Assembly: GCA_018883305.1 (NCBI GenBank)
Contig: VEQI01000019.1
Location: 1-19,014, forward strand
Source: Limnohabitans sp.
GTDB taxonomy: Bacteria > Pseudomonadota > Gammaproteobacteria > Burkholderiales > Burkholderiaceae_C
DNA length: 19,014 bases
Direction of reading: 5' to 3'
In this document: positions 1 to 6,420 of the stretch, piece after piece
How positions within the stretch are numbered: the stretch's first letter is position 1
Layout: each line of letters starts with the position of its first letter
The notes under the pieces: model-generated
What the model saw: the letters and a program-made list of their open reading frames with translations, nothing else
Database searches by the model: none
Told to the model about the DNA's origin: nothing
Translations under genes and position numbers: made by a program

Positions 1-96
1 GTCTCGAAGTACGCGCGACACGGTGGCTTGCGAGACACCGGCCACCTTGGCCACATCATGACTGGTCACGCCATGGGAGGGGCGTGACGCGTCCAC
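1..96 (-). CDS. LacI-family transcriptional regulator, N-terminal fragment (runs off the left edge)
   Basis: Reading leftwards, the minus strand encodes a helix-turn-helix with the LacI-family pattern HDVAKVAGVSQATVSRVL, where the second helix (SQATVSRVL) would enter the DNA major groove. Only about 32 residues are in the window; the ligand-binding domain is outside it. I chose the GTG at 96-94 as start because it lies 4 bases after the stop of the binding-protein gene and gives a normal short LacI N-terminus; no in-frame ATG is available and no strong ribosome site is visible, so the start is uncertain. Being last in the dioxygenase/binding-protein cassette, it probably represses that cassette in response to its substrate. 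The family call is firm; the regulatory target is inferred. Confidence 0.8.
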   Translation of the reverse strand, partial: MDASRPSHGVTSHDVAKVAGVSQATVSRVLRD

Positions 97-100
97 CGGC

Positions 101-1081
101 TCAGTCGAGTCGGATGTTGTTGTCGCGGGCAACCTTGCCCCATTTGGCGATTTCGGCACGCAGGTATTTGTCGAATTCTTCGGGCGTGGAACCCACAATG
201 TCCGCACCCAGCGAAGAGAGCTTCTCCGCCACATCGGGCATTTTAAGAATACGCACGATCTCGGTGTGGAGTCGCTGAACGATGTCGCTGGGCAAACCGC
301 CAGGCCCCATCACCCCGCCCCAGGACACCGCATCAAAGCCCGGAATGCCGGATTCACTGACCGTGGGCAGTTCAGGCAGAGAGGCACTGCGACGTGTGCC
401 AGTGACCGCAATGGGACGCATGGAGCCGCTCTTGATGTTGGGCATGCCGGCAATGATGGTGGGGAACATCATGCTCACGGTGCCGGCAATCACATCGGGC
501 ATGCCCGGTGCGTCGCCCTTGTAGGGCACGTGCGTCATGCGGATGCCCGCCATGCTCTTGATCATCTCACCCGCCAGGTGGTTGGCGGCGCCATTGCCGG
601 CAGAGGCGTAACTCAGCTTGGTGGGGTTGGCCTTGGCGTAGGCAATCAACTCGGGCATGGTTTTGACGGGCAGCGAGTTCGTCACCAGGATCACCAGCGG
701 CACGACAGAGGTGAGGGTGATGGGCGTGAAGTCCTTGATGGGGTCATAAGGCAACTTGGCGTACAGCCCCGGGTTGATGGCGTTGGGCCCGAGGTTGGCC
801 ATCAGCAACGTGTAACCATCCGGCGCCGATTTGGCCACGCTCTCCAGGGCCACGATGCCATTGGCGCCTGGCTTGTTTTCCACCACCACGCTTTGCTTGA
901 GGGCATCGGTGAGCTTATTGGCCAGCACGCGCGCCGTGACATCGGACGCGCCACCGGGCGGATACGGAATCACGATCTTGATGGGGCCACGAGCGGGCCA
1001 GGATTGCGCCAGCGCGGCAGTGCAGGTCAGGCAGACGGCCGCAGCCATCAGGCAGGCACGACGTAAACGGGAAATCTTCAT
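101..1081 (-). CDS. Bug/TctC-family periplasmic substrate-binding protein
   Basis: The 326-residue protein has a signal peptide (residues 1-25, cleavage after ALA) and the hallmarks of Bug receptors: IVIPYPPGGASDVTARV just after the mature start, then ENKPGANG and PDGYTLL. Its length is typical of the family. Such proteins bind carboxylates or other small organic acids in the periplasm and usually work with a TctA/TctB membrane pair. No TctA or TctB gene is in this window, so this is an orphan receptor as far as can be seen, which is common in Burkholderiales. It starts 26 bases after the stop of the TfdA-like dioxygenase on the same strand, so the two are probably one operon and the bound ligand may be the dioxygenase substrate. 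The ligand cannot be read from sequence. Confidence 0.93.
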   Translation of the reverse strand: MKISRLRRACLMAAAVCLTCTAALAQSWPARGPIKIVIPYPPGGASDVTARVLANKLTDALKQSVVVENKPGANGIVALESVAKSAPDGYTLLMANLGPNAINPGLYAKLPYDPIKDFTPITLTSVVPLVILVTNSLPVKTMPELIAYAKANPTKLSYASAGNGAANHLAGEMIKSMAGIRMTHVPYKGDAPGMPDVIAGTVSMMFPTIIAGMPNIKSGSMRPIAVTGTRRSASLPELPTVSESGIPGFDAVSWGGVMGPGGLPSDIVQRLHTEIVRILKMPDVAEKLSSLGADIVGSTPEEFDKYLRAEIAKWGKVARDNNIRLD

Positions 1082-1107
1082 GGGTAATGCTCTTGTCTCT
1101 CAGTGCT

Positions 1108-1983
1108 TCAGGCGGCAATCTCGAAGGGCAGGTCCAGCGTGGTGGTGCGGCACAACTCGCGACGATGTTTTTTATCTTCAAACGGACGCGCACGGTGCAT
1201 GGTGGTGCGGTTATCCCAGATGACCAGGTCTTGGGGCAGCCATTCATGGCGATAGGTGAACTGAGGCTGAGTGGCGTGCTCCATCAGATCACGAAGCAGC
1301 AAACGCCCTTCGGGGATGGGCATCTCCTCGATGTGTTGCGCGTGCGAGGCCAGGTACAGCGAACGGCGGCCCGTGCTGGTCAGCTCGCGAACCAGCGGAT
1401 GAACGGCCCCCTTGAGTCGGGCACGCTCTTCCTCGCTGAATTCAAAGCCCAGCACATGGCGTGAATACACAATGGAGTGAAACACATGCAGGCCTTCCAG
1501 CGTTTGCCGGGTTGCTTCATCCAGCGCGTCGTAGGCGGCGCGCATGTCGGCAAATTCGGTGTCAGCGCGCACGGGGGGGACCACGCGAGCGGAGAGCATG
1601 GAATAACGGCCGGCAGGGTTTTCAAAGGATGCATCGGTGTGCCACAGACGGTTGCTCACAGTGCTGGCCCGCAAGCGGTCATTGGCCGCCATGATGTCGC
1701 CCTGCGCATTGACGTTGGAGATGTCGGTCAAGGCCTCATTGCCAAAACGGTTCTTGGCCAACACCGCCACCGAGGTCTTGGCATGCAACTGACCATCAAA
1801 GCGCTGCGCGAAGTCCAGTTGCTCCTCATTGGTGAAGGGCTGGTTGCGAAACACCAGGACGGCGTACTTGTCCATGCCCTCGCGCAGTTGCATGAGGGTG
1901 TCGCGGTCGCGAACCTGGCGCAGATCAATAGGACTGACCACAGCGCCGAAAACGGGGGTGAGAGGGGTAAAGGTCACAGACAT
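1108..1983 (-). CDS. TfdA-like Fe(II)/2-oxoglutarate-dependent dioxygenase
   Basis: This 291-residue protein belongs to the TauD/TfdA superfamily, which uses Fe(II), O2 and 2-oxoglutarate to hydroxylate a substrate, often releasing a leaving group. The iron triad is visible as H115-x-D117 (LWHTDASF) and H263 (WDNRTTMHR). The C-terminal Arg of KKHRRELCRTTTLD (R274/R275) is placed to bind the 2-oxoglutarate carboxylate. The stretch RYSMLSARVVPP followed by DTEFADMRAAYDAL closely resembles, from memory, the 2,4-D dioxygenase TfdA rather than taurine dioxygenase TauD, and the length agrees. The substrate could be an aryloxyalkanoate or another natural ether or sulfonate; this cannot be settled here, so I give no symbol. 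It is first gene of a minus-strand cassette with the Bug receptor and LacI regulator, downstream of a perfect palindrome. Confidence 0.9.
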   Translation of the reverse strand: MSVTFTPLTPVFGAVVSPIDLRQVRDRDTLMQLREGMDKYAVLVFRNQPFTNEEQLDFAQRFDGQLHAKTSVAVLAKNRFGNEALTDISNVNAQGDIMAANDRLRASTVSNRLWHTDASFENPAGRYSMLSARVVPPVRADTEFADMRAAYDALDEATRQTLEGLHVFHSIVYSRHVLGFEFSEEERARLKGAVHPLVRELTSTGRRSLYLASHAQHIEEMPIPEGRLLLRDLMEHATQPQFTYRHEWLPQDLVIWDNRTTMHRARPFEDKKHRRELCRTTTLDLPFEIAA

Positions 1984-2015
1984 GGTGGGGCTTGAAAGTA
2001 AATGAAGGCCAAGAA

Positions 2016-2031
2016 ATGACTACGTAGTCAT
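2016..2031 (-). promoter_or_regulatory. Perfect 16-bp palindrome, probable LacI-family operator
   Basis: ATGACTACGTAGTCAT is identical to its reverse complement and has a central CG, as LacI-family operators usually do. It sits 33 bases upstream of the dioxygenase start. A minus-strand TTGACT (2043-2038) could be the -35 box, which would place the palindrome over the spacer and -10 position, a classic repressor location. The -10 box itself is weak. The link to the LacI-type gene at the left edge is inference. Confidence 0.6.
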
Positions 2032-2226
2032 GATCTGAGTCAAGTGTTCTGTTGGCATCCGGGAAAACCCTGAATTTGTGTCCAATCAGTCGCTCGCGCG
2101 ATAGCGGTGGAACATCGCTGTCTCTTCCATGCCTCAGTGGAAAAGGCCGCTAACCTCGTGCCAGGTCGGTTTCAAATTGTTGTTACAGTGCTTGTCCAGT
2201 CCATCTCCTTCTAACGGCCGTAACCC
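2032..2226. other. Divergent intergenic region between the dioxygenase cassette and the formate dehydrogenase locus
   Basis: About 195 bases separate the palindrome from the GTG start of the DUF3305 gene. The region should carry the plus-strand promoter of the formate dehydrogenase accessory genes, but I cannot identify convincing -35/-10 boxes. A short palindrome ACGGCCGT lies at 2214-2221, just before the start codon. No ribosome-binding site is obvious upstream of 2227. No RNA gene or ORF of note is visible. Confidence 0.4.
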
Positions 2227-2811
2227 GTGCAATCCACTACCCAGGTTCAAGTCGCCGTCTTGATGCGTCGCGAGCAAGTGCAGGGTGCCATGCGTCAATG
2301 GCAAACCTGGCGCTGGGTGCTGCATGACGTGGTGTTGCACGACCAGGCGTCTCACATACAGCTTCAGGGTTCATCGCCCAAGTGCATTCGGCGTACGGAA
2401 GACGAGCAGGTGTGGTTGCATCCAGGCTTCACGGTGTCCCTGCATCGCGATGACGCGCAAGGGTATTACCTCAACAGCACCTCGCCAGCCCCTTGCTGGT
2501 TCGTGTTGTGGCGCATGGAAGAAGAGCCCCGCATCAGCGACGAGGTCATGGCCGTGCCGGTCATGGTGAGCCTGAGTTATCACGACGCAGGGCGGTGGCT
2601 GGACGCGCAAGAGCAAGTGGAGCAAGTGCCCGCACCGACAGCCGTGGTGGATTGGATGCGTGCCTATGCGCAAGCGCACTGGGAGGTGGAGCCCAAGCGA
2701 CGCAAACGACCTGACAGCTTCAAGCCGTTGCAAGACCGCTTTGGCAATCCGGCCTCTGTCAGCACTGGCTATCTCAAGGGGCGGGGTACGGGAGGGGCAG
2801 GTCATGAATGA
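2227..2811 (+). CDS. DUF3305 protein, formate dehydrogenase accessory locus
   Basis: This 194-residue cytoplasmic protein has no signal peptide or membrane segment. Its N-terminal pattern (VQVAVLMRRE then a Trp-rich WQTWRWVLHDV) and its place directly before a DUF3306 gene identify it as DUF3305, a family found almost only beside formate dehydrogenase genes in Proteobacteria. The biochemical role is unknown. An in-frame TAA at 2221-2223 means GTG 2227 is the first possible start; the next ATG (2263) would cut away conserved residues. The C-terminus is basic (KRRKRPDSFKP). Its stop overlaps the next start by 8 bases, so translation of the two is coupled. A role in maturation or assembly of the dehydrogenase is inferred from context only. 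Confidence 0.85.
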   Translation: MQSTTQVQVAVLMRREQVQGAMRQWQTWRWVLHDVVLHDQASHIQLQGSSPKCIRRTEDEQVWLHPGFTVSLHRDDAQGYYLNSTSPAPCWFVLWRMEEEPRISDEVMAVPVMVSLSYHDAGRWLDAQEQVEQVPAPTAVVDWMRAYAQAHWEVEPKRRKRPDSFKPLQDRFGNPASVSTGYLKGRGTGGAGHE

Positions 2812-3406
2812 AGACACCCCCCGCGGATTTCTGAGCCGCTGGTCCAGCCGTAAAGCCGAGTCCCGACAGGCGAAACCCCTTGCGCCGGCGACTGATCACG
2901 CGAACGAAACGCCCTCGGAGCGGTCAACCGCCGATCCATCGGTGACAGCGGTTGCTGCTCAACCCTCGGCCCAGGCGGTGAACGCGCCCACGCTCGACGA
3001 TGTCAACGGCCTCACCCCCGATGCCGACTTCAGCACCTATGTGCGGCAAGAAGTACCGACCGAGGTCAAAAATGCCGCCATGAAAAAGCTGTTTGCTGAT
3101 CCGCATTTCAATGTGATGGATGGCCTGGATGTGTACATCGATGATTACAGTCAACCCGATCCTTTGCCACCCGCAATCTTGAGGCAAATGGCCAGCGCGC
3201 ACGCGTTGAACCTGTTGGAACAACCGGCAGAGCACGCGCCAGTTCAACGAGCGGCAGACGCCACCACCGACAACTCACCTGAATCCGTGGCACAGTGTGC
3301 AACCAGCGGCCCATCACCTGAGACCCTAGACCATGACCACGCTGATTTGCGATTGCAACCAGACCCAAGCTCTGGATCCCCAGACACTGGCGCAACACCT
3401 GTCTGA
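2804..3406 (+). CDS. DUF3306 protein, formate dehydrogenase accessory locus
   Basis: I place the start at ATG 2804 (200 residues) rather than at an in-frame codon further upstream, because a purine-rich GGAGGGG lies just before it and the family begins with the motif seen here at residues 9-17, FLSRWSSRK. A low-complexity Ala/Pro/Thr linker (about 25-65) leads to the conserved core DFSTYVRQEVP through LFADPHFNVMDGLDVYIDDY, ending with LPPAILRQMASAHALNLL (about residues 75-138). The C-terminal tail from 140 is polar and looks disordered. No cofactor motif is visible and the function is unknown. The last 74 bases are shared, in another frame, with the start of the polyferredoxin gene. Confidence 0.87.
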   Translation: MNEDTPRGFLSRWSSRKAESRQAKPLAPATDHANETPSERSTADPSVTAVAAQPSAQAVNAPTLDDVNGLTPDADFSTYVRQEVPTEVKNAAMKKLFADPHFNVMDGLDVYIDDYSQPDPLPPAILRQMASAHALNLLEQPAEHAPVQRAADATTDNSPESVAQCATSGPSPETLDHDHADLRLQPDPSSGSPDTGATPV

Positions 3407-5432
3407 TCCACTCTCGCACCACACGTCACTGTGTCGACGTGAGGTCGGTGCCTACCTGAACGCGGTGAAAGCGGGTGGTGAAGTGGTGGTGGCGTGCACT
3501 CAGGAGCAGCGCCTCTTTGGCGAACTGGCGGGACAAGCGCAGGCCAAGGCATCGGTGATCAAGTTTGTGAACCTTCGGGAGACGGGGGGGTGGAGCGACG
3601 AAGGGCGCCGGGCTACGCCCAAAATGGCCGCGTTGCTGGCAGCCGCGCATTTGCCTGACCCCGACCCCGTGCCCACCGTGACCTTCAAGAGCGCGGGACG
3701 CTTGCTCATCATCGGGCCGTTGGATCAAGCCGAGGCTGTGGCAGCGCTGCTGGCAGACACCCTGGATATCACCATGTTCGCGCAAGGCCCGGGGGAGGCG
3801 GGTGGTGCGCAGACTCGCCGGTTTCCCGTGCTGGCTGGGCGACTGGTGCGACTGGAGGGCTGGCTGGGACATTTCACGCTGACCTGGGCGCAAGACAACC
3901 CGATTGACCTCGACTTGTGCACGCGCTGCAATGCCTGTGTGGCGGCTTGTCCCGAGCAAGCGATTGGCCTGGATTATCAAATTGATTTGAGCCGCTGTGA
4001 TTCGAGTCGCCAGTGCGTGAAGGCGTGTGGCGCGGTGGGGGCCATTCAGTTTGATCGTCCTCGTCAAGAAGAAAGCGCTGAATTTGACCTGGTGCTGGAC
4101 TTGCGTGAGTCCTCGGCGTTCATGCGCCATGCACTGCCACAAGGCTACTTGCGTGGTGCCACACCGGAGCACCTGTTGCGTCTGAGAGACCTGGTGGGGG
4201 AATTTGACAAGCCCCAATTTTTTGCATATCAACAGAAAATTTGTGCACACAGCCGAAACGAACAAATCGGCTGTCAGGCTTGCGTGGACATTTGTTCGGC
4301 GGAGGCGATTCGATCCAACCCCGCCAAGCAGCAAATCGAGGTCAATCCACATCTGTGTGTGGGTTGCGGTGCTTGTACCACGGTATGTCCCAGCGGTGCG
4401 CTCACCTATGCCTATCCCAAAGCCAGCGAGCAGGGGCTCAAGCTCAGCACATTGCTCGGCACCTATCGTCGTGCAGGCGGACAAGACCCGGTTTTGCTGT
4501 TGCACAGTCAGCAGACAGGCGTGCAACGGATTGAAGAATTAGGAAGAGCGGCCAAGTTGGGCGTGGCGCATGGGCTGCCCGCACATGTCATTCCCATGCC
4601 TGTGTGGCACACCGCCAGTCTTGGGGTGGATCTGTGGTTGAGTGCCTTGGCGCAGGGGGCCGCCCAGGTGTTGGTGCTGACCACGCATGAAGAGGCGCCG
4701 CAATATCTGGAGGGACTGCAAGCCCAGATGAACCAGGTGCAGGCCTTGCTGGAAGGTTTGGGCTTTGTGTCGCCTGACCACAGACCGGTGCAATGGCTAC
4801 AGGCCCGTGACGTCACTGAACTGGATGCCGAACTGCAAAGGCTGAGCACGGGTGTCAACCGCCTGACCTCGGTGGTGCCGATCGCCACCTTCGCGGTGAC
4901 AGCGGGCAAACGTAGCACGCTGGAACTGGCGCTTGCGCATTTGTTGGATCATGCCCCTGTCCTTCGCACCGCGCAGGCTCCCCAGGCCCTGGCATTGCCG
5001 CAAGATGGCGCGCTGTGGGGAACCGTGCAGGTGGATGCCAGCGCCTGTACCCTGTGCATGAGCTGTGTATCGGCTTGCCCCGCCGGTGCGCTGCAAGACA
5101 ACCCCGAATTGCCGCAACTGCGTTTTGTGGAAAAAAACTGCGTGCAATGTGGGTTGTGCGTCAACACGTGTCCGGAAAAAGCACTGCAACTGGAGCCACG
5201 ACTCTTGCTTGGCCGAGAGCGTGCGCAAGTGCGTGTTCTCAACCAAACAGCACCCTATGGCTGTGTGCGCTGTGGCAAGCCATTTGGTACGCTCAAAGCC
5301 GTGGAGGCGATGTTGTCCAGGCTGTCAGGTCACGCCATGTTTCAAGGTCCCGCACTGGAGCGTTTGAAAATGTGTGGTGATTGCCGCGTCATTGACATCT
5401 ATTCCTCGGACGACGAACACAAACTCTTATGA
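3333..5432 (+). CDS. Polyferredoxin-like 4Fe-4S protein of the formate dehydrogenase locus
   Basis: The 699-residue soluble protein carries several ferredoxin motifs: C196/C199/C202/C206; an incomplete C222/C228/C232; C314/C317/C321 with C304 as possible fourth ligand; C342/C345/C348/C352; and near the end C572/C575/C578/C582 and C603/C606/C609/C613. The N-terminus has four further cysteines (C6, C8, C34, C55), and the C-terminus two CxxC pairs (C644/C647 and C681/C684) resembling a zinc ribbon. About 220 residues without clusters lie between the two halves. There is no signal peptide, so it should act in the cytoplasm, although the dehydrogenase is exported. It is known as a conserved neighbour of such enzymes; an electron transfer or maturation role is inferred. 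It overlaps DUF3306 by 74 bases and the chaperone gene by 4. Confidence 0.9.
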   Translation: MTTLICDCNQTQALDPQTLAQHLSDPLSHHTSLCRREVGAYLNAVKAGGEVVVACTQEQRLFGELAGQAQAKASVIKFVNLRETGGWSDEGRRATPKMAALLAAAHLPDPDPVPTVTFKSAGRLLIIGPLDQAEAVAALLADTLDITMFAQGPGEAGGAQTRRFPVLAGRLVRLEGWLGHFTLTWAQDNPIDLDLCTRCNACVAACPEQAIGLDYQIDLSRCDSSRQCVKACGAVGAIQFDRPRQEESAEFDLVLDLRESSAFMRHALPQGYLRGATPEHLLRLRDLVGEFDKPQFFAYQQKICAHSRNEQIGCQACVDICSAEAIRSNPAKQQIEVNPHLCVGCGACTTVCPSGALTYAYPKASEQGLKLSTLLGTYRRAGGQDPVLLLHSQQTGVQRIEELGRAAKLGVAHGLPAHVIPMPVWHTASLGVDLWLSALAQGAAQVLVLTTHEEAPQYLEGLQAQMNQVQALLEGLGFVSPDHRPVQWLQARDVTELDAELQRLSTGVNRLTSVVPIATFAVTAGKRSTLELALAHLLDHAPVLRTAQAPQALALPQDGALWGTVQVDASACTLCMSCVSACPAGALQDNPELPQLRFVEKNCVQCGLCVNTCPEKALQLEPRLLLGRERAQVRVLNQTAPYGCVRCGKPFGTLKAVEAMLSRLSGHAMFQGPALERLKMCGDCRVIDIYSSDDEHKLL

Positions 5433-6049
5433 GCCATGATCTCCCTCTCACCGCTGCCTTGGATGAAGAAACGGCGCGTGCCGAACTGTATGGTGTGATT
5501 GCCGAGCTTTTTTATCAGCCCTTGCGCACGGCGTTACTGGCGCAACTGCGGCTGGCTCCTACCGAGGCACCCGAGGCGGGGGGCTTTCTGGAAGAGCCCT
5601 GGCGCCAACTGGTGGGGGTGGCACGCACCATGGACGACGCCAGCATCGCGCTGGAATATGACACGCTATTTGGTGGGGTGGGCAAGCCTGCGGTGTACTT
5701 GTATGCCTCGCATTACCTCAGTGGTTTTTTGAACGAAAAACCACTGGCAAGATTGCGCCATGACTTGTCCACGTTGGGGTTGGGCCGCGACGACACCACG
5801 ATGTTCGACACCGAGGATCATGTGTCTTATGTCATGGAGGTGATGCGTTTTCTGGTGGCGGGGGAGGATGTGTCCGTGTCTAACCTGACCCAGCAGGCCA
5901 AATTTTTTGCAGATCATGTGCAAACCTGGCTCCCCGCCCTGTGTGATGCCATTCAAGCCCACCCTCAAGCTCGCTTTTACGCGGCGCTGGCAGCATTGAC
6001 CCGAACTTTCATCAGCATTGAAACGCAAGGCTTTGATTTGATGCCTTGA
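5429..6049 (+). CDS. TorD/DmsD-family chaperone for the Tat-exported formate dehydrogenase
   Basis: This 206-residue, probably all-helical protein matches the TorD/DmsD family, with LEYDTLFGGVGKPAVYLYASHYLSGFL (about 70-97) and DTEDHVSYVMEVMRFLV (about 130-146), the latter containing the family's conserved acidic-H region. Members bind the twin-arginine signal of molybdoenzymes, hold back export until the cofactor is inserted, and sometimes bind guanine nucleotides. Here the client is almost certainly the FdhA encoded downstream, perhaps also the small Tat protein. The start overlaps the polyferredoxin stop as ATGA, so the two are translationally coupled. A hairpin begins directly after its stop codon. 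Confidence 0.9.
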   Translation: MSHDLPLTAALDEETARAELYGVIAELFYQPLRTALLAQLRLAPTEAPEAGGFLEEPWRQLVGVARTMDDASIALEYDTLFGGVGKPAVYLYASHYLSGFLNEKPLARLRHDLSTLGLGRDDTTMFDTEDHVSYVMEVMRFLVAGEDVSVSNLTQQAKFFADHVQTWLPALCDAIQAHPQARFYAALAALTRTFISIETQGFDLMP

Positions 6050-6069
6050 ATCAAGGGTTTTCCCTTGAT
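6050..6069 (+). repeat. Hairpin directly after the torD-like gene
   Basis: ATCAAGGG and CCCTTGAT form a perfect 8-bp stem around a TTTT loop, starting on the base after the stop codon. There is no T-run after the stem, so it is not a standard intrinsic terminator. It may protect the 3' end of the upstream message, act as an attenuator, or be a protein-binding dyad. Confidence 0.6.
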
Positions 6070-6084
6070 GAAACAATCGCTTTA

Positions 6085-6102
6085 CATGCGTTAACACGCA
6101 TG
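6085..6102. promoter_or_regulatory. Inverted repeat CATGCGT-TAAC-ACGCATG
   Basis: Seven-base perfect arms flank a 4-base spacer. It overlaps a TTTACA at 6081-6086 that could be a weak -35 box for a promoter in front of the Tat-protein and fdhA genes. It could be an operator or a hairpin; the regulator is unknown. Confidence 0.45.
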
Positions 6103-6124
6103 GTATCCCCCAGGGTTTTCCTAT

Positions 6125-6154
6125 ATATTTGCTCCAAATATGTAGCTAATAGCT
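6125..6154. repeat. AT-rich dyads upstream of the small Tat gene
   Basis: ATATTTG and CAAATAT (6125-6141) are perfect 7-base arms around CTC. Immediately after comes AGCTA-A-TAGCT (6144-6154). The region is much richer in AT than the surrounding genes. It contains TATATA and TATGTA strings that could serve as -10 boxes, but no clear -35 partner. The sequence also faintly resembles intergenic repeats I recall from Comamonadaceae, so it may be a degenerate repeat remnant. Confidence 0.4.
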
Positions 6155-6171
6155 TAGGTCGAAAGACCTGG
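6154..6171 (+). promoter_or_regulatory. GAAA-tetraloop hairpin just before the Tat gene ribosome site
   Basis: AGGTC and GACCT close a GAAA tetraloop (6156-6169). Two G-U pairs extend the stem to 7 bp. It ends 4 bases before the ribosome-binding site AAGGAG (6176-6181), so it would be part of the 5' leader of the message and could stabilise it or influence translation. Confidence 0.45.
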
Positions 6172-6187
6172 TTTGAAGGAGTTTGGC

Positions 6188-6406
6188 ATGCCTCATCATC
6201 GTCCTCCCACCCCTCCCTCGTCCTCACGTCGCACTTTTTTCTCTGGTGTGGCCACGGTGGGTGCCACGGCCGTCGTCGCCACTGCGTTGCCCAAGATGGT
6301 CGCGGAGCGTGTAGAGCCCAATGCCTTGCCGAGCGCCCCTGAAAACGGTGGCGGCTACAGCCTGAGTGAACACGTGAAACGCTACTACCAGACGGCCAGT
6401 GTCTGA
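6188..6406 (+). CDS. Small formate dehydrogenase-region Tat-signal protein
   Basis: I start at ATG 6188 (72 residues) because AAGGAG lies 6 bases upstream; an earlier TTG at 6173 would overlap that site. Residues 12-35 are a twin-arginine signal, SSRRTFFSG followed by a hydrophobic Ala/Val/Gly stretch. The short mature part ends in GGGYSLSEHVKRYYQTA. This matches the family known as formate dehydrogenase region Tat target (TIGR02811 from memory), small proteins encoded directly before fdhA. Their role is not established; they may be a structural subunit or be co-exported with the enzyme. The gene ends 14 bases before fdhA. It could remain anchored by its signal if that is not cleaved. Confidence 0.85.
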   Translation: MPHHRPPTPPSSSRRTFFSGVATVGATAVVATALPKMVAERVEPNALPSAPENGGGYSLSEHVKRYYQTASV

Positions 6407-6420
6407 GCGAGGAGACCGCT

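Noticed and set aside
266..1066. 266-codon plus-strand frame rich in His, Gly and Arg
   Set aside because: It mirrors the Bug gene; the composition is typical of a shadow frame.
2660..2803. 48-codon upstream extension of the DUF3306 frame
   Set aside because: The family N-terminal motif FLSRW begins just after ATG 2804, which has a good ribosome site; the extension only overlaps DUF3305.
3426..4526. 366-codon open frame antisense to the polyferredoxin gene
   Set aside because: The opposite strand carries clear ferredoxin motifs; the antisense protein has no recognisable pattern.
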